Notes: generated by a model from the letters alone, not told the origin. A stretch of 64,000 nt of DNA from Thermoplasmata archaeon (GCA_021819135.1 JAKASE010000004.1:62001-126000); one strand, 5' to 3'; positions 49,557 to 58,777 are shown, numbered from the stretch's first letter. Program-made: numbers and translations.

Positions 49557-50333
49557 ATGACGGAGCCCAGCGCACCGAAGCAGCACTCCCTCGTGGTCGA
49601 GGACTTCCACGCGGAGGTCGCCGGCAAGGAGATCCTCCGGGGGGTCAACCTGACCCTCAAGAGCGGGGAACTGACCGCGCTGATGGGCCCGAACGGATCC
49701 GGCAAGAGCACCCTCGCCTACGCCCTCATGGGACACCCGAAGTACAAGGTGACCCGCGGACGGGCGCTCCTCGACGGGCAGGACCTCCTCGCGCTGAGCG
49801 TCGACAAGCGGGCCCGGGCGGGCCTCTTCCTCGGGTTCCAGTATCCGCAGGAGATCTCCGGCCTCTCCCTCTCGAAGTTCCTCTGGACCTCCTACATGCA
49901 GAGCCACACCGCCGAGACGGCGGACACCGCCGCGTACGACCGGGAGCTGCAGACGCACCTCGGGTTCCTCGGGATGGATTCGGCGCTGCTGAAGCGGTCC
50001 CTCAACGAGGGGTTCTCGGGCGGGGAGAAGAAGCGCGTAGAGGTCCTCCAGATGGCGACGCTCCACCCGATCTTTGCGATCCTCGACGAGCCGGACTCCG
50101 GTCTCGACATCGACGCGGTGCGCGCCGTCGGGGAGACGGTCGCGAAGCTGCACCGGCCCGACGCGGGGATCCTGTTGATCACGCACTACCAGCGGATCCT
50201 GAAGTACGTGAAGCCGGACCGCGTGCACGTCATGGTCGACGGCGTCATCGCCCGGTCGGGCGGGCGCGAGCTCGCCGAAGAGCTCGAAGCGAAGGGGTAC
50301 GACTTCGTTCGGCCGGCTCAAGCGACTGCCTAA
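49557..50333 (+). CDS. sufC: SufC Fe-S assembly ATPase
   Basis: 258 residues from ATG 49557, preferred over ATG 49548 because of the TATA spacing. ABC-type ATPase that drives the SufBCD scaffold: Walker A G-P-N-G-S-G-K-S-T, 'FQYPQEISGLSLSKFL', signature 'FSGGEKKRVEVLQM' and Walker B 'FAILDEPDSGLDIDAV' are all SufC-typical, with the His switch in 'LITHYQRIL'. sufS follows in 43 bases and sufB after that. sufD is absent from this operon and lies convergent to sufB. Confidence 0.97.
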   Translation: MTEPSAPKQHSLVVEDFHAEVAGKEILRGVNLTLKSGELTALMGPNGSGKSTLAYALMGHPKYKVTRGRALLDGQDLLALSVDKRARAGLFLGFQYPQEISGLSLSKFLWTSYMQSHTAETADTAAYDRELQTHLGFLGMDSALLKRSLNEGFSGGEKKRVEVLQMATLHPIFAILDEPDSGLDIDAVRAVGETVAKLHRPDAGILLITHYQRILKYVKPDRVHVMVDGVIARSGGRELAEELEAKGYDFVRPAQATA

Positions 50334-50376
50334 GTACGCGGCGGAGGCTCTCTCGCGCTCCGAGAGAGGCAGAGCG

Positions 50377-51636
50377 ATGGACGTGGGACGCATCCGGAAG
50401 GACTTTCCGCTCCTCGAGCGCACCACGACGGACGGGCGGCCGCTCGTCTACCTCGATTCGGCGGCGACCTCGCAGAAGCCGCGGTCGGTCATCGAGGCCG
50501 AGGCGCGCTTCTACGAGCACACGAACGCGAACGTGCGGCGCGGGGTCTACGCCCTCAGCCAGGAGGCGGACGACGCCTTCGAGGCGGCGCGCGGACGCGT
50601 CGCCCGATTTCTCCACGCCCGGTCCCCCTCGGAGATCGTGTTCCTGCGCGGGACGACCGAGGCGATCAACGTGGTCGCCCGGAGCCTGGGCCGCTCGAGG
50701 CTCGCGAAGGGCGACCGGGTCATCTCCACGGTGATGGAGCACCACTCGAACATCATCCCCTGGCATTTCCTGCGCGAGGATTCCGGCATCGACCTCGAGT
50801 TCGTCGGCGTCGATGACGACGGGACGCTTCGGCTTGACGAGCTCGACCGTCTCCTCGACAAGCGCACGAAGGTCGTGACGGTCACGCACGTCTCGAACGT
50901 GCTCGGAACGGTGAACCCGATCCGCGAGATCGCCGATCGGGCGCATGCGGTCGGGGCGCTCGTGTTCGTCGACGCGGCCCAGTCCGCCCCGCATCTTCCG
51001 ATCGACGTCGAACGGCTCGGCGCCGACCTCCTCGCGTTCTCCGGTCACAAGACGCTCGGTCCGATGGGGATCGGGGCCCTCTGGGGCCGGGCGTCGCTCC
51101 TCGCCGAGCTTCCCCCGGCGCTGGGTGGCGGCGAGATGATCCGCGAGGTCCATCTCGATCGCGTCTCGTACGCCGAGGCACCGGCAAAGTTCGAGGCCGG
51201 CACCCCGAACGTGGGGGGCGCGGTAGGGCTTGCCGCGGCCCTCGACTACCTCGAAGGGATCGGTTGGGAAGAGATCGCGGCGCACGAGCACCGTCTCCAG
51301 GAGCTCGCGCTTCGCCTGGCCCATGAGACCCTCGAGGGCGAGATATCGATCGTCGGTCCAGAGTCACCGGCCGACCGGGTGGCGGTCCTCGCCTTCTGGT
51401 TGCGCGGCGCTCACCCCCACGACATCGCGAGCCTTCTCGATGCCCGAGGGATCTGCATCCGCGCCGGCCACCACTGCGCCCAGCCACTGATGGAGCGACT
51501 GGGGGTATCGGCCCTGACGCGGGCGAGCCCGTACATCTACAACACCGAGGAGGAGGTCCGGCAGCTGTTCGACGGTCTCATCGAGATCTCCCGGATGTTC
51601 CGGCCTCGCCCCACATCCGCCGCGCGGGCGTCCTAG
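50377..51636 (+). CDS. sufS: SufS-type cysteine desulfurase
   Basis: 419 residues. A group II (SufS/CsdA) PLP enzyme that takes sulfur from cysteine to an active-site persulfide. N-terminal 'KDFPLLERTTTDGRPLVYLDSAATSQKP', PLP Lys in 'LLAFSGHKTLGPMG', and active Cys in 'IRAGHHCAQPLMERLG' are all present. ATG 50377 follows sufC by 43 bases. Usual SufS partners are SufE or SufU; a SufU gene is present at 58926. Confidence 0.96.
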   Translation: MDVGRIRKDFPLLERTTTDGRPLVYLDSAATSQKPRSVIEAEARFYEHTNANVRRGVYALSQEADDAFEAARGRVARFLHARSPSEIVFLRGTTEAINVVARSLGRSRLAKGDRVISTVMEHHSNIIPWHFLREDSGIDLEFVGVDDDGTLRLDELDRLLDKRTKVVTVTHVSNVLGTVNPIREIADRAHAVGALVFVDAAQSAPHLPIDVERLGADLLAFSGHKTLGPMGIGALWGRASLLAELPPALGGGEMIREVHLDRVSYAEAPAKFEAGTPNVGGAVGLAAALDYLEGIGWEEIAAHEHRLQELALRLAHETLEGEISIVGPESPADRVAVLAFWLRGAHPHDIASLLDARGICIRAGHHCAQPLMERLGVSALTRASPYIYNTEEEVRQLFDGLIEISRMFRPRPTSAARAS

Positions 51637-51719
51637 GTCGGCTTTGCATACGGCACCGTCGCGGGGCCACACGGCCCGGCCGGCCGCCATCACCCACGTT
51701 GTAGCCTCTCGGAGCACGC

Positions 51720-51740
51720 CTTATTTAAATACATCAATGT
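51720..51740 (+). promoter_or_regulatory. sufB promoter: TATA box plus inverted repeat
   Basis: TTATTTAAATA (51720-51730) is followed directly by ACAT-CA-ATGT (51731-51740), an inverted repeat with the same CA spacer as the longer repeat in the sufD promoter. Transcription should begin near 51752, so the repeat lies between TATA box and start site. Confidence 0.55.
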
Positions 51741-51762
51741 GATGGAATTATTCGAGGTCGAT

Positions 51763-54240
51763 ATGGCTCAGGCGGGCGAGATCACTCCTCTCGATTACAC
51801 GCGGTACGACTTCAAAAATCCCGAAACGTACCGACTGCGGATCCCGAAGGGTCTGAGCCGCGACGTCGTCACGCAGATCTCGAAGTTCAAGGACGAGCCG
51901 ACGTGGATGCTCGAGTACCGGCTTCGGGCGTACGATCATTTCGTCGAACGCCCAATGCCCGACTGGGGCCCCGACCTTGGTGATATCGACTTCGACTCCT
52001 ACACGTACTACGCGAACCCGCTGCTCGAGGGCGAGACGAAGCGGAAGTGGGAGGACCTTCCCGACGACATCAAGAACACGTTCGAGAAGCTCGGCATCCC
52101 GAAGGCCGAGCGCGAGTACTTCGGCGGGGTCGGCGCCCAGTACGACAGCGGTACGGTCTACCACAAGATCCGCGAGGACCTCGTCAAGAAGGGCGTCGTC
52201 TTTTGCGACACCGACACCGCGGTGAAGGAGCACCCCGACATCGTCCGCAAGTACTTCGGGAAGATCGTCCCGTACAACGACAACAAGTTCTCGGCGCTCA
52301 ACAGCGCGGTCTGGTCCGGCGGCAGCTTCGTTTACGTTCCGCCCGGGGTCGACGCGGGCATCCCCCTCCAGGCGTACTTCCGTATCAACGCGAAGAACGT
52401 GGGGCAGTTCGAGCGTACCCTGATCATCGCCGACCAGGGCGCGAAGGTGCACTATATTGAGGGATGTGGTCCCGCCGGCGAAGAGATTCTGGTCGGCGAC
52501 CGGGTAACCCCTATCGAACAGATCGCCGTGGGCCAGCGGGTCCTCAATAGCGACGGTGTCGAGACAACTGTTGAGAAGACCATGGTTCGCCGGTACGACG
52601 GCGATCTCGTTGGAGTCCACCCTGCTTCGCCCGGGAACGCGTTCCAACTCACGCCCGAGCACCCGGTTCTCTGCATTCCTCGTCGGAAGGTGTCCAAGGG
52701 TCAGTATGGGTTCCAGAGCTACGATATTCTAGATCATGAGAGGATACAGACCATCACACCCGAGTTCGTGCCTGCGGGTGAACTGCACCCGGGCGACTTC
52801 CTTGTCTACCCGATCAATAAGACGACGCGCGATGACTCGTCGTTTACCGATGCCACGATGGTCGTGCTCGGGTACTATCTTGCCGAGGGTTGTGTCCAGC
52901 TGATTAACGAGTGTAAGGCCGTCACGTTCACCTTCCACATCGACGAGACCGAGTACGTTGAGGAACTCAGCAAGGCGATCACGGAACTCACGGGAAAGGT
53001 TCCGTGGAAGAACCCGCAGCCGGAGCGCCATGCTGTCACCGTAGGTGTGTATTCTGAGGCGCTCTACGAACGCTGCCTAGAGCATGCCGGAAAGTACGCC
53101 GAAGCGAAGGCGCTCAGCAAGGCGGTGATGGATCTCCCTCCTGCGAAGCAGAGGTCCCTGCTCCGATGCTACTACAACGGCGACGGAAACGTCTCGCAGA
53201 TGCACGGGACCGTCCTTCGGGTCATGACCGTGTCACGGCAGCTGGCGTTCCAGGTCCAGGAACTTCAGGCGCGCCAAGGTTTCTTCGCCACGATTCGCAT
53301 CCGCGAGCCGTTCGAAGAAACGATGAAGGACGGACGCAGGATCTCTCACCGTCGGATGTATACCATCTACCACCGGCCAAACCGGCATGTTCGGACGGTC
53401 ATTCGCCGGGGCGATTCCTTCTTGGTCCCGATCCGAGAAATGTCTTGGACGCCTTACCACGGTGATGTCTACAACTTCCACGTCGCTGGTGAGAACAACA
53501 CCTACCTCGTCAAGGGGTTCTCGGTGCACAACTGCACCGCGCCCATCTACTCGACCGATTCGCTCCACGCGGCCGTGGTGGAGGTCGTCGCCGAGCCTCA
53601 CGCCAAGGTTCGGTACACGACCGTGCAGAACTGGTCGAAGAACGTGTACAACCTCGTAACAAAGCGGGCCGTCGCCTACGAGGACGCCCTCGTCGAGTGG
53701 GTCGACGGGAACATGGGCTCGAAGGTGACGATGAAGTATCCGTCGGTCTACCTCCGGGGCCGCCGGGCACGCGCCGACATCCTGTCGGTGGCGTTTGCGA
53801 GCCAGGGCCAGATCATCGACTCGGGGGCCAAGGCGGTGCATTCTGCCCCGGACACCTCGAGCAAGATCATCTCGAAGTCGATCGCCATCCGTGGTGGCCA
53901 GACAAGCTACCGCGGTCTCCTCCACGTGGCGCCGGGAGCGACGGGCGTGAAGGCCGCCGTCCGATGCGACGCGCTCCTCCCTGATGAGAGCGGACGCTCC
54001 GACACGTACCCGTACAACGAGATCCACGAGGAGGACGCGACGATCACCCACGAGGCGGTCGTCGGGAAGATCGGCGAGGAGCAGATCTTCTACCTCATGA
54101 GCCGGGGCCTCTCCGAGTCGGATGCGATCCATCTGATCCTCATGGGATTCCTCGCCGAGTTCTCGAAGGAGCTCCCCGTCGACTACGCCCTCGAGCTCAA
54201 CCGCCTGATCCAGCTCGAGATGGCCGGCGCGGTCGGGTAG
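51763..54240 (+). CDS. sufB: SufB Fe-S scaffold protein, intein-containing
   Basis: 825 residues as translated, 469 after intein removal, the usual SufB length. ATG 51763 is chosen since the TATA box would place the transcript start at ~51752; ATG 51742 lies upstream of it. The N-extein has 'YFGGVGAQYDSGTVYHKI' and ends Y-I-E-G; the C-extein begins C-T-A-P-I-Y-S-T-D-S, the conserved SufB site, and the end has the 'SRGLSESDAIHLILMGF' helix. SufB forms the SufBCD scaffold for [4Fe-4S] assembly. It has its own promoter despite following sufC-sufS. Confidence 0.97.
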   Translation: MAQAGEITPLDYTRYDFKNPETYRLRIPKGLSRDVVTQISKFKDEPTWMLEYRLRAYDHFVERPMPDWGPDLGDIDFDSYTYYANPLLEGETKRKWEDLPDDIKNTFEKLGIPKAEREYFGGVGAQYDSGTVYHKIREDLVKKGVVFCDTDTAVKEHPDIVRKYFGKIVPYNDNKFSALNSAVWSGGSFVYVPPGVDAGIPLQAYFRINAKNVGQFERTLIIADQGAKVHYIEGCGPAGEEILVGDRVTPIEQIAVGQRVLNSDGVETTVEKTMVRRYDGDLVGVHPASPGNAFQLTPEHPVLCIPRRKVSKGQYGFQSYDILDHERIQTITPEFVPAGELHPGDFLVYPINKTTRDDSSFTDATMVVLGYYLAEGCVQLINECKAVTFTFHIDETEYVEELSKAITELTGKVPWKNPQPERHAVTVGVYSEALYERCLEHAGKYAEAKALSKAVMDLPPAKQRSLLRCYYNGDGNVSQMHGTVLRVMTVSRQLAFQVQELQARQGFFATIRIREPFEETMKDGRRISHRRMYTIYHRPNRHVRTVIRRGDSFLVPIREMSWTPYHGDVYNFHVAGENNTYLVKGFSVHNCTAPIYSTDSLHAAVVEVVAEPHAKVRYTTVQNWSKNVYNLVTKRAVAYEDALVEWVDGNMGSKVTMKYPSVYLRGRRARADILSVAFASQGQIIDSGAKAVHSAPDTSSKIISKSIAIRGGQTSYRGLLHVAPGATGVKAAVRCDALLPDESGRSDTYPYNEIHEEDATITHEAVVGKIGEEQIFYLMSRGLSESDAIHLILMGFLAEFSKELPVDYALELNRLIQLEMAGAVG
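52465..53532 (+). mobile_element. SufB intein with DOD homing endonuclease
   Basis: 356 residues inserted between Gly234 and the Cys of C-T-A-P-I-Y-S, a recurring SufB insertion point. It starts with Cys ('CGPAGEEILVGDRV', block A), has 'LTPEHPVL' (block B), LAGLIDADG-type motifs 'LGYYLAEGC' and 'YYNGDGN', then 'GDVYNFHVAGENNTYLV' and ends H-N before the +1 Cys. All splicing residues are in place, so self-splicing should work. One 60-base line counted here (52861-52920) is 55% G+C against 68% in the N-extein line at 52321-52380, which suggests acquisition from elsewhere. Both endonuclease motifs look intact. Confidence 0.93.
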
Positions 54241-54320
54241 ACGTTCCCCGATCCGGGTGCGGCACGCGCCCCCGCGCGACCCTGCCTCCCAGAAGGGGAC
54301 CGGGCCGGGATCGCGCCCGA

Positions 54321-54629
54321 CTATCGGTGCTGGGGGACGCGAGGGACGTCCGTGTGCGACTTCACGAGGTCGATCGTCGCGAGCAGCGTGGCGTAGGCGA
54401 GGTTCGCCCGTCGGATCAGGACCGCGGGATCGGTCGACCCTTCCCGCCGGATCTCGTCGAGCACGCTCACCACCAGGGCGTCCGCGGTCCCAAGGCTCAC
54501 GGGGTCGCGCACGGGACCCCGAGGGCTCTGGATCAGTTGTCGCGTCTCCTCGAGCTCGGTCGTGAGCTCTTGAAGCAACTCCGTCAGTGTCTCGGGGGTG
54601 TAGTTCCCGTCCTCGAACAGCAGCGGCAC
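54321..54629 (-). CDS. Small helical protein downstream of sufD
   Basis: 102 residues, 13 bases after sufD on the same strand and so almost surely co-transcribed. The sequence is mostly helical and acidic at the start ('TPETLTELLQELTTELEETRQLIQ'), with no Cys and no membrane segment. I do not recognise a family. Its steady link to sufD would suggest an accessory of the Suf machinery, but nothing else supports that. The 80 bases to the sufB stop hold no further gene. Confidence 0.65.
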   Translation of the reverse strand: MPLLFEDGNYTPETLTELLQELTTELEETRQLIQSPRGPVRDPVSLGTADALVVSVLDEIRREGSTDPAVLIRRANLAYATLLATIDLVKSHTDVPRVPQHR

Positions 54630-54642
54630 GGAGGCTCCCGCC

Positions 54643-56037
54643 CTAGCGGAGCTTGCTGTCGAACCGCCACTCGGGAGCCGTCTCGGTGCCGGCCACGGAG
54701 AGCGCCGGCAGGGTCGGGTAGTCGCCGTCCTTCCAGACGATGTCCCCTCCCTCCCATCGCCGGGTGAGGGTCGGGTACAAGATCTCCCGCAGACCGGAGA
54801 TCGGTGCCCGCTCGTGGACGTAGGCGAGGAACCCCTCTCCGATCAGGCGGACCGCTTCCTCCCGCGGCACGCCGCGGGTCTCGAGATAGAAGATACGCTC
54901 CGGATCGACCGGAGCCACGGAGGTCGAGTGCGTCGCCTTCACGTCGCGGCAGAGGATCTCGAGGATCGGGATCGTGTCCGACCGCGCGCCGCGGGAGAGG
55001 AGCATCGCGTGCTCGGAGACGTAGGCGAGGGTCTTCCGCGCATCCGGTTCGATCCGGATCAGGCCCCGGCTCATCCCTCGGGCGTCGTCGGTGAACACCC
55101 CGCGGGTGACCGAGTTGGCCCGCGTGTCCTGGGCCACGTGCGTGACGTCGACCGAACTGTCGTAGGACTGGTTCTTCGCCCCGTAGAACGTCTGCAGGTC
55201 GTCCACCACCGATCCGCGTCCCGTGAGCTTCGTCGCGTTCCGCACCTTGGTGCGGAACCCCCCGAGGCCGTTCCACAGCCACGCGATGCGCGCGTCCGCG
55301 CCGGTGGTCGCGGTCCGCCGATAGAGGGATACCGTGCGCAGGTCCGGGGCGTGTACTGTCAGTACGGCGACCTTGGCCCGGTCACCGACATCGAGATCGG
55401 TCTGGGACGCGTAGAGTCGCTGGCCCTCGGGGACCGACGGGGTCGAGTAGACCTCCTCGGTGAGCAGCACCTGGGTGTCGGCCCCGGCGTGCAGCGAACG
55501 TCGTACCGAGATCGCCTCATGGGGTCGGGAGAGCACGGTGATCTCCTGGATGCGGATCGGCTCCCGATGCCCGTCGGGGACCTCGAGGCGATAGCCCCGG
55601 TTGAGCAGCGCTGTGGCGAGCGCGGAAAGTCGGTCGGGAGGCTCCTCTACCCCCCGCAAGTAGGCGGAAAGATGGCCGTTGCCTCCCTTCCATAGCTCGT
55701 CGAGGGGCACGAACCGGATCCCCGTGGATCCGACCGAGGGCGGGATCTCGACCCGCGTGCCGGAGGCATCGTGAACGATGCGGACGGCCCCCGGAAGTGC
55801 CGGGGGAAGATCGACCGGGCTCGCCCGGAGGGCCGGGTCGATGTGGGATAGGTCGACGCCGGCGAAGTACCCGTATCCCCGGTAGAGCGGATTCGGCTCC
55901 AGCGGCAGCTCCCGGAACCGACCGAAAGCCTCACGACGCGTGGTGCCGTAGGCCGTCGGGTCGCCGAGCGTCTTCGAGAGGTCCGTCACCTGCTCCGCGG
56001 TGAGCCATTCCCGGAACTGGGGAGTCGAGGTGGCCAT
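54643..56037 (-). CDS. sufD: SufD Fe-S scaffold protein
   Basis: 464 residues, homologous to SufB in its C-terminal half: 'DARKTLAYVSEHAMLLSRGARSDTIPILEI' then 'DVKATHSTSVAPVDPERIFYLETRG' with the conserved His. N-terminal 'GYFAGVDLSHIDPAL' is typical of the archaeal SufD/SufB paralogue. It forms the heterodimer with SufB on SufC. ATG 56037 has CCTTATAAA centred ~27 bases upstream. Unusually it is not in the sufC-sufS-sufB operon but faces it from the other side. Confidence 0.92.
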   Translation of the reverse strand: MATSTPQFREWLTAEQVTDLSKTLGDPTAYGTTRREAFGRFRELPLEPNPLYRGYGYFAGVDLSHIDPALRASPVDLPPALPGAVRIVHDASGTRVEIPPSVGSTGIRFVPLDELWKGGNGHLSAYLRGVEEPPDRLSALATALLNRGYRLEVPDGHREPIRIQEITVLSRPHEAISVRRSLHAGADTQVLLTEEVYSTPSVPEGQRLYASQTDLDVGDRAKVAVLTVHAPDLRTVSLYRRTATTGADARIAWLWNGLGGFRTKVRNATKLTGRGSVVDDLQTFYGAKNQSYDSSVDVTHVAQDTRANSVTRGVFTDDARGMSRGLIRIEPDARKTLAYVSEHAMLLSRGARSDTIPILEILCRDVKATHSTSVAPVDPERIFYLETRGVPREEAVRLIGEGFLAYVHERAPISGLREILYPTLTRRWEGGDIVWKDGDYPTLPALSVAGTETAPEWRFDSKLR

Positions 56038-56044
56038 CGGATTT

Positions 56045-56069
56045 ACACACTCAAGTGTGTTTATAAGGT
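56045..56069. promoter_or_regulatory. sufD promoter with 7-bp inverted repeat operator
   Basis: ACACACT-CA-AGTGTGT (56045-56060) is an exact 7-bp inverted repeat with a 2-base spacer, directly followed by TTTATAAGG (about 56060-56068), the TATA box of the leftward sufD. A protein bound here would block sufD transcription. A TATA core of this symmetry could also act rightward. Confidence 0.65.
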
Positions 56070-56195
56070 GTGCCTCCCGGGGCCCGGATGAGCGGGGGAA
56101 GGATGCGCCGGGTCTCCGATCCGGGTGCCGTACGCATCTCCCTGCGACCCGGGGTGCGAGGCTCTATCTGGCCGCACGGCTCGACCGGCGACGCC

Positions 56196-57293
56196 ATGGA
56201 GATCGAGCTGCCCGGACCGGAAGAGCCGAAGCCGCCGTACGGACGGACGGCCCACCCGTACTATCTCCACGACATGATCCGCTCGCAACCGAGTGCCATC
56301 GCGAAGACGGTGTCCGCGATCCGCTCCGAGGCCCGCTCGATCCCTCCTCCGCCGCCGGACCGTACCCTGCTCTTCACCGGGATGGGGACGTCGTTCCACG
56401 CCGCGCGGGCGAGCGCGTGGGCCGCCGCCTCGGCCTTCGAGTACGAGCTGCCGATCCGCGCGGTCGACGCGTTCGACCTCCTGCTCGAGCCCGATCTCCT
56501 CCGCCGGGCCGGTACGGCCATCATCTTCTCCTCGTCCGGCGAGACCGCGCTCACACTGCGTGCGCAGTCGGCCCTCCGGGCCGCCCGGGTCCCTGTGATC
56601 CTCATCACGGGGACCCCGACCAGCCGCTCCGGCGCCCTCGCCGACCATCGGCTCCTGACCCAGGAGGCGAACGACGCGGCCTGGGTGCACACCGTGAGCT
56701 ACACGACCGCCATCGCCGCGGCGTTGACCCTGCTCGACGAGTGGACCGGGGCGCCCTCGGTCGAACCAACCGCGATCGAGGGCGCGGTGCGGTCCGTCGT
56801 CGAACGGGAGGAGGATTGGAAACACCTCGCCGTTCGCCTCGATCCGCGTCCCCAGGTCCTCTGTCTCGGCTCCGGGCCGGCGGAGACGACCGCCCGCGAG
56901 GCGGCCCTGAAGCTCCGCGAGGGCGCGGCGCGCTACGTCGTCGCGGCCGGCGTCGAGGAGTTCCTGCACGGGATCCTGCCGTCGATCGATGCGTCCGTCG
57001 CGGCCCTCGCGGTCGCGACGTCCGACCTGGATCGGCGCAGGGCCGTGACCTCTCTCGCGGCGGCGGCGCGCGCGGGGGCCGAGAGCGTCCTGTTCGCCCG
57101 CGGGCTCCCGAACGGGGAGTCGCCGAACGAGTTCGAGCTGCCGAAGGTCGAGGCCGCCCTGACCCCGATCGTCGACATCGTCCCGTTCCAGTTCCTCACC
57201 TACTGGCTCGCGGTCGGACGGGGGCGGAACCCGGATGTGATGGGATTCGACGACCCCCGCATCCTCGCCGCGCGGTCGGGCTACGGTATCTAG
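56196..57293 (+). CDS. SIS-domain protein, GlmS isomerase-like
   Basis: 365 residues from ATG 56196, preceded at 30 bases by TCTATCTG; ATGs at 56088 and 56103 are alternatives with a 30-36 residue low-complexity extension. Two SIS domains are seen, as in the isomerase half of GFAT/GlmS: 'HPYYLHDMIRSQPSAI', 'LLFTGMGTSFHAARASAW', 'IIFSSSGETALTL' and 'LCLGSGPAETTAREAALKLREG'. No glutaminase domain is present. It may isomerise or deaminate a hexosamine phosphate, or act in glycan precursor synthesis for the surface glycoproteins seen elsewhere. Precise reaction uncertain. Confidence 0.83.
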   Translation: MEIELPGPEEPKPPYGRTAHPYYLHDMIRSQPSAIAKTVSAIRSEARSIPPPPPDRTLLFTGMGTSFHAARASAWAAASAFEYELPIRAVDAFDLLLEPDLLRRAGTAIIFSSSGETALTLRAQSALRAARVPVILITGTPTSRSGALADHRLLTQEANDAAWVHTVSYTTAIAAALTLLDEWTGAPSVEPTAIEGAVRSVVEREEDWKHLAVRLDPRPQVLCLGSGPAETTAREAALKLREGAARYVVAAGVEEFLHGILPSIDASVAALAVATSDLDRRRAVTSLAAAARAGAESVLFARGLPNGESPNEFELPKVEAALTPIVDIVPFQFLTYWLAVGRGRNPDVMGFDDPRILAARSGYGI

Positions 57294-57340
57294 CGGAGCC
57301 GCGGCGAGCGCCTTCCGTCGGGTCCGGTCAGGACCCGAGC

Positions 57341-58747
57341 CTACCGGACCGCGGGCGGAGGGACCGAGGCGACCGTGCCCTTCCGACGGAAGTGCGCCGT
57401 GAAGTGCGGAAGCCGCTCGGGACGATAGGACATCTCGAACCCCCGGATCGTCGACCGTCGCGCATAGACGCGGGCGATCACGTCGGCGACGTACGCGAGG
57501 TGGCTCGCCGAATACGAGCGCCGGGGGATCGCGAGGCGCACGAGCTCGATCGACCCGCTCGGCGCGAGCTCGCTCTGGGGGAACATGATCGCGCCGATCT
57601 CGACCGTGCGGACCCCGCCCTCGAGGTAGATCTCGACGGCGAGCGCCTGACCCGGGAGGTCCTCGGGCGGGAGGTGCGGCAGGAACCGGCGCACGTCGAG
57701 GTAGATCCCGTGGCCCCCCGGCGGATGGAGGAACGGCACCCCGGCCCGGTCGAGGAGCGAGGCGAGGTAGCGCACCTGCCCCACGCGGTGCGCGAGGTAC
57801 TCGAGGTCCATCGCCTCCCCGAGCCCGACCGCGACCGCCTCGAGGTCGCGGCGCGCGAGGCCCCCGTACGTCGGGAACCCCTCGTACAGGATCAGCGTCT
57901 CCTTCATCCGGTCGGCGAGCGCCGCGTCGCGGGTCGCGACGAAGCCCCCGATGTTGACGAGCCCATCCTTCTTCGCGCTCATCGTCGCGCCGTCGGCGAG
58001 GTCGAAGAATCCCCGACCGATCTCGGCGATCGAGCGGCCCGACATCCCCGGCTCGCGCTCGCGGACGAAGTAGGCGTTCTCCGCCCATCGGCACATGTCG
58101 AGGTAGAGTGGGATACTATGGGCGCGCGCGACCCGGGCGACCTCGCGGAAGTTCGCGAGCGAGACCGGCTGTCCGCCGCCGGTGTTGTTCGTGACCGTCA
58201 CCATGACGAGCGGGACCCGTCCCCGGTCGGTCCGGTCGAGCAAGTGCTCGAGGCTGCCGATGTCGACGTTCCCCTTGAACGGGTAGTCGCTCTGCGTGTC
58301 GTACGCCTCGGGGATCGCGAGGTTGATCGCCTTCGCCCCCTGGTGGAGCACGTGGGCCTGGGTCGTGTCGAAGTGCATGTTGTTGGGGACGATGTCCCCC
58401 GGCCGGCAGAGCGCCGAGAAGAGCAGGTGCTCCGCGGCACGGCCCTGGTGCGCGGGCAGGACGTACGGGAAGCCGGTGATCGACCGGACCGTGCTCTCGA
58501 ACCGGGCGAAGTTGCGGCTCCCGGCATAGGTCTCGTCCCCGACCATCATCGCCGCCCACTGGTGGTCGCTCATCGCGCCGGTCCCGGAGTCGGTCAGGAG
58601 ATCGATGCGGATCTCGTCGGAGCGCAGGTTGAACAGGTTGTACCACGCCCGCTCGATCGCGCGCTCCCGGTCCTCCCGGGACGGGTTCGGGATCCGCTCG
58701 ACGACCTTGGTGCGGTACGGTTCGAACGGCAGTTCGGGGTCGCTCAC
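57341..58747 (-). CDS. tnaA: Tryptophanase/tyrosine phenol-lyase family enzyme
   Basis: 468 residues from GTG 58747, close to E. coli TnaA (471). That start gives 'MSDPELPFEPYRTKVVERIP', like TnaA's 'LPEPFRIRVIEP', and has CTCAAATAC 26 bases upstream; the ATG at 58897 adds a Pro-rich stretch. The PLP Lys lies in 'ATMSAKKDGLVNIGG'; 'LTDSGTGAMSDHQWAAMM', 'NNTGGGQPVS' and 'LYLDMCRWAENAYF' are family signatures. The reaction is beta-elimination giving pyruvate, ammonia and indole or phenol. Tryptophan versus tyrosine is not decidable here. It lies beside sufU and could feed amino-acid catabolism. Confidence 0.92.
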   Translation of the reverse strand: MSDPELPFEPYRTKVVERIPNPSREDRERAIERAWYNLFNLRSDEIRIDLLTDSGTGAMSDHQWAAMMVGDETYAGSRNFARFESTVRSITGFPYVLPAHQGRAAEHLLFSALCRPGDIVPNNMHFDTTQAHVLHQGAKAINLAIPEAYDTQSDYPFKGNVDIGSLEHLLDRTDRGRVPLVMVTVTNNTGGGQPVSLANFREVARVARAHSIPLYLDMCRWAENAYFVREREPGMSGRSIAEIGRGFFDLADGATMSAKKDGLVNIGGFVATRDAALADRMKETLILYEGFPTYGGLARRDLEAVAVGLGEAMDLEYLAHRVGQVRYLASLLDRAGVPFLHPPGGHGIYLDVRRFLPHLPPEDLPGQALAVEIYLEGGVRTVEIGAIMFPQSELAPSGSIELVRLAIPRRSYSASHLAYVADVIARVYARRSTIRGFEMSYRPERLPHFTAHFRRKGTVASVPPPAVR

Positions 58748-58768
58748 GTCGTCATCGAGCGGGCCACC

Positions 58769-58777
58769 GTATTTGAG
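58769..58777 (-). promoter_or_regulatory. TATA box of tnaA
   Basis: CTCAAATAC on the minus strand is centred 26 bases before GTG 58747. Confidence 0.55.

Noticed and set aside
56061-58094. 677-codon minus-strand frame across the SIS and tryptophanase genes
   Set aside because: Runs antisense to the SIS gene and out of frame with tnaA; no motif found.
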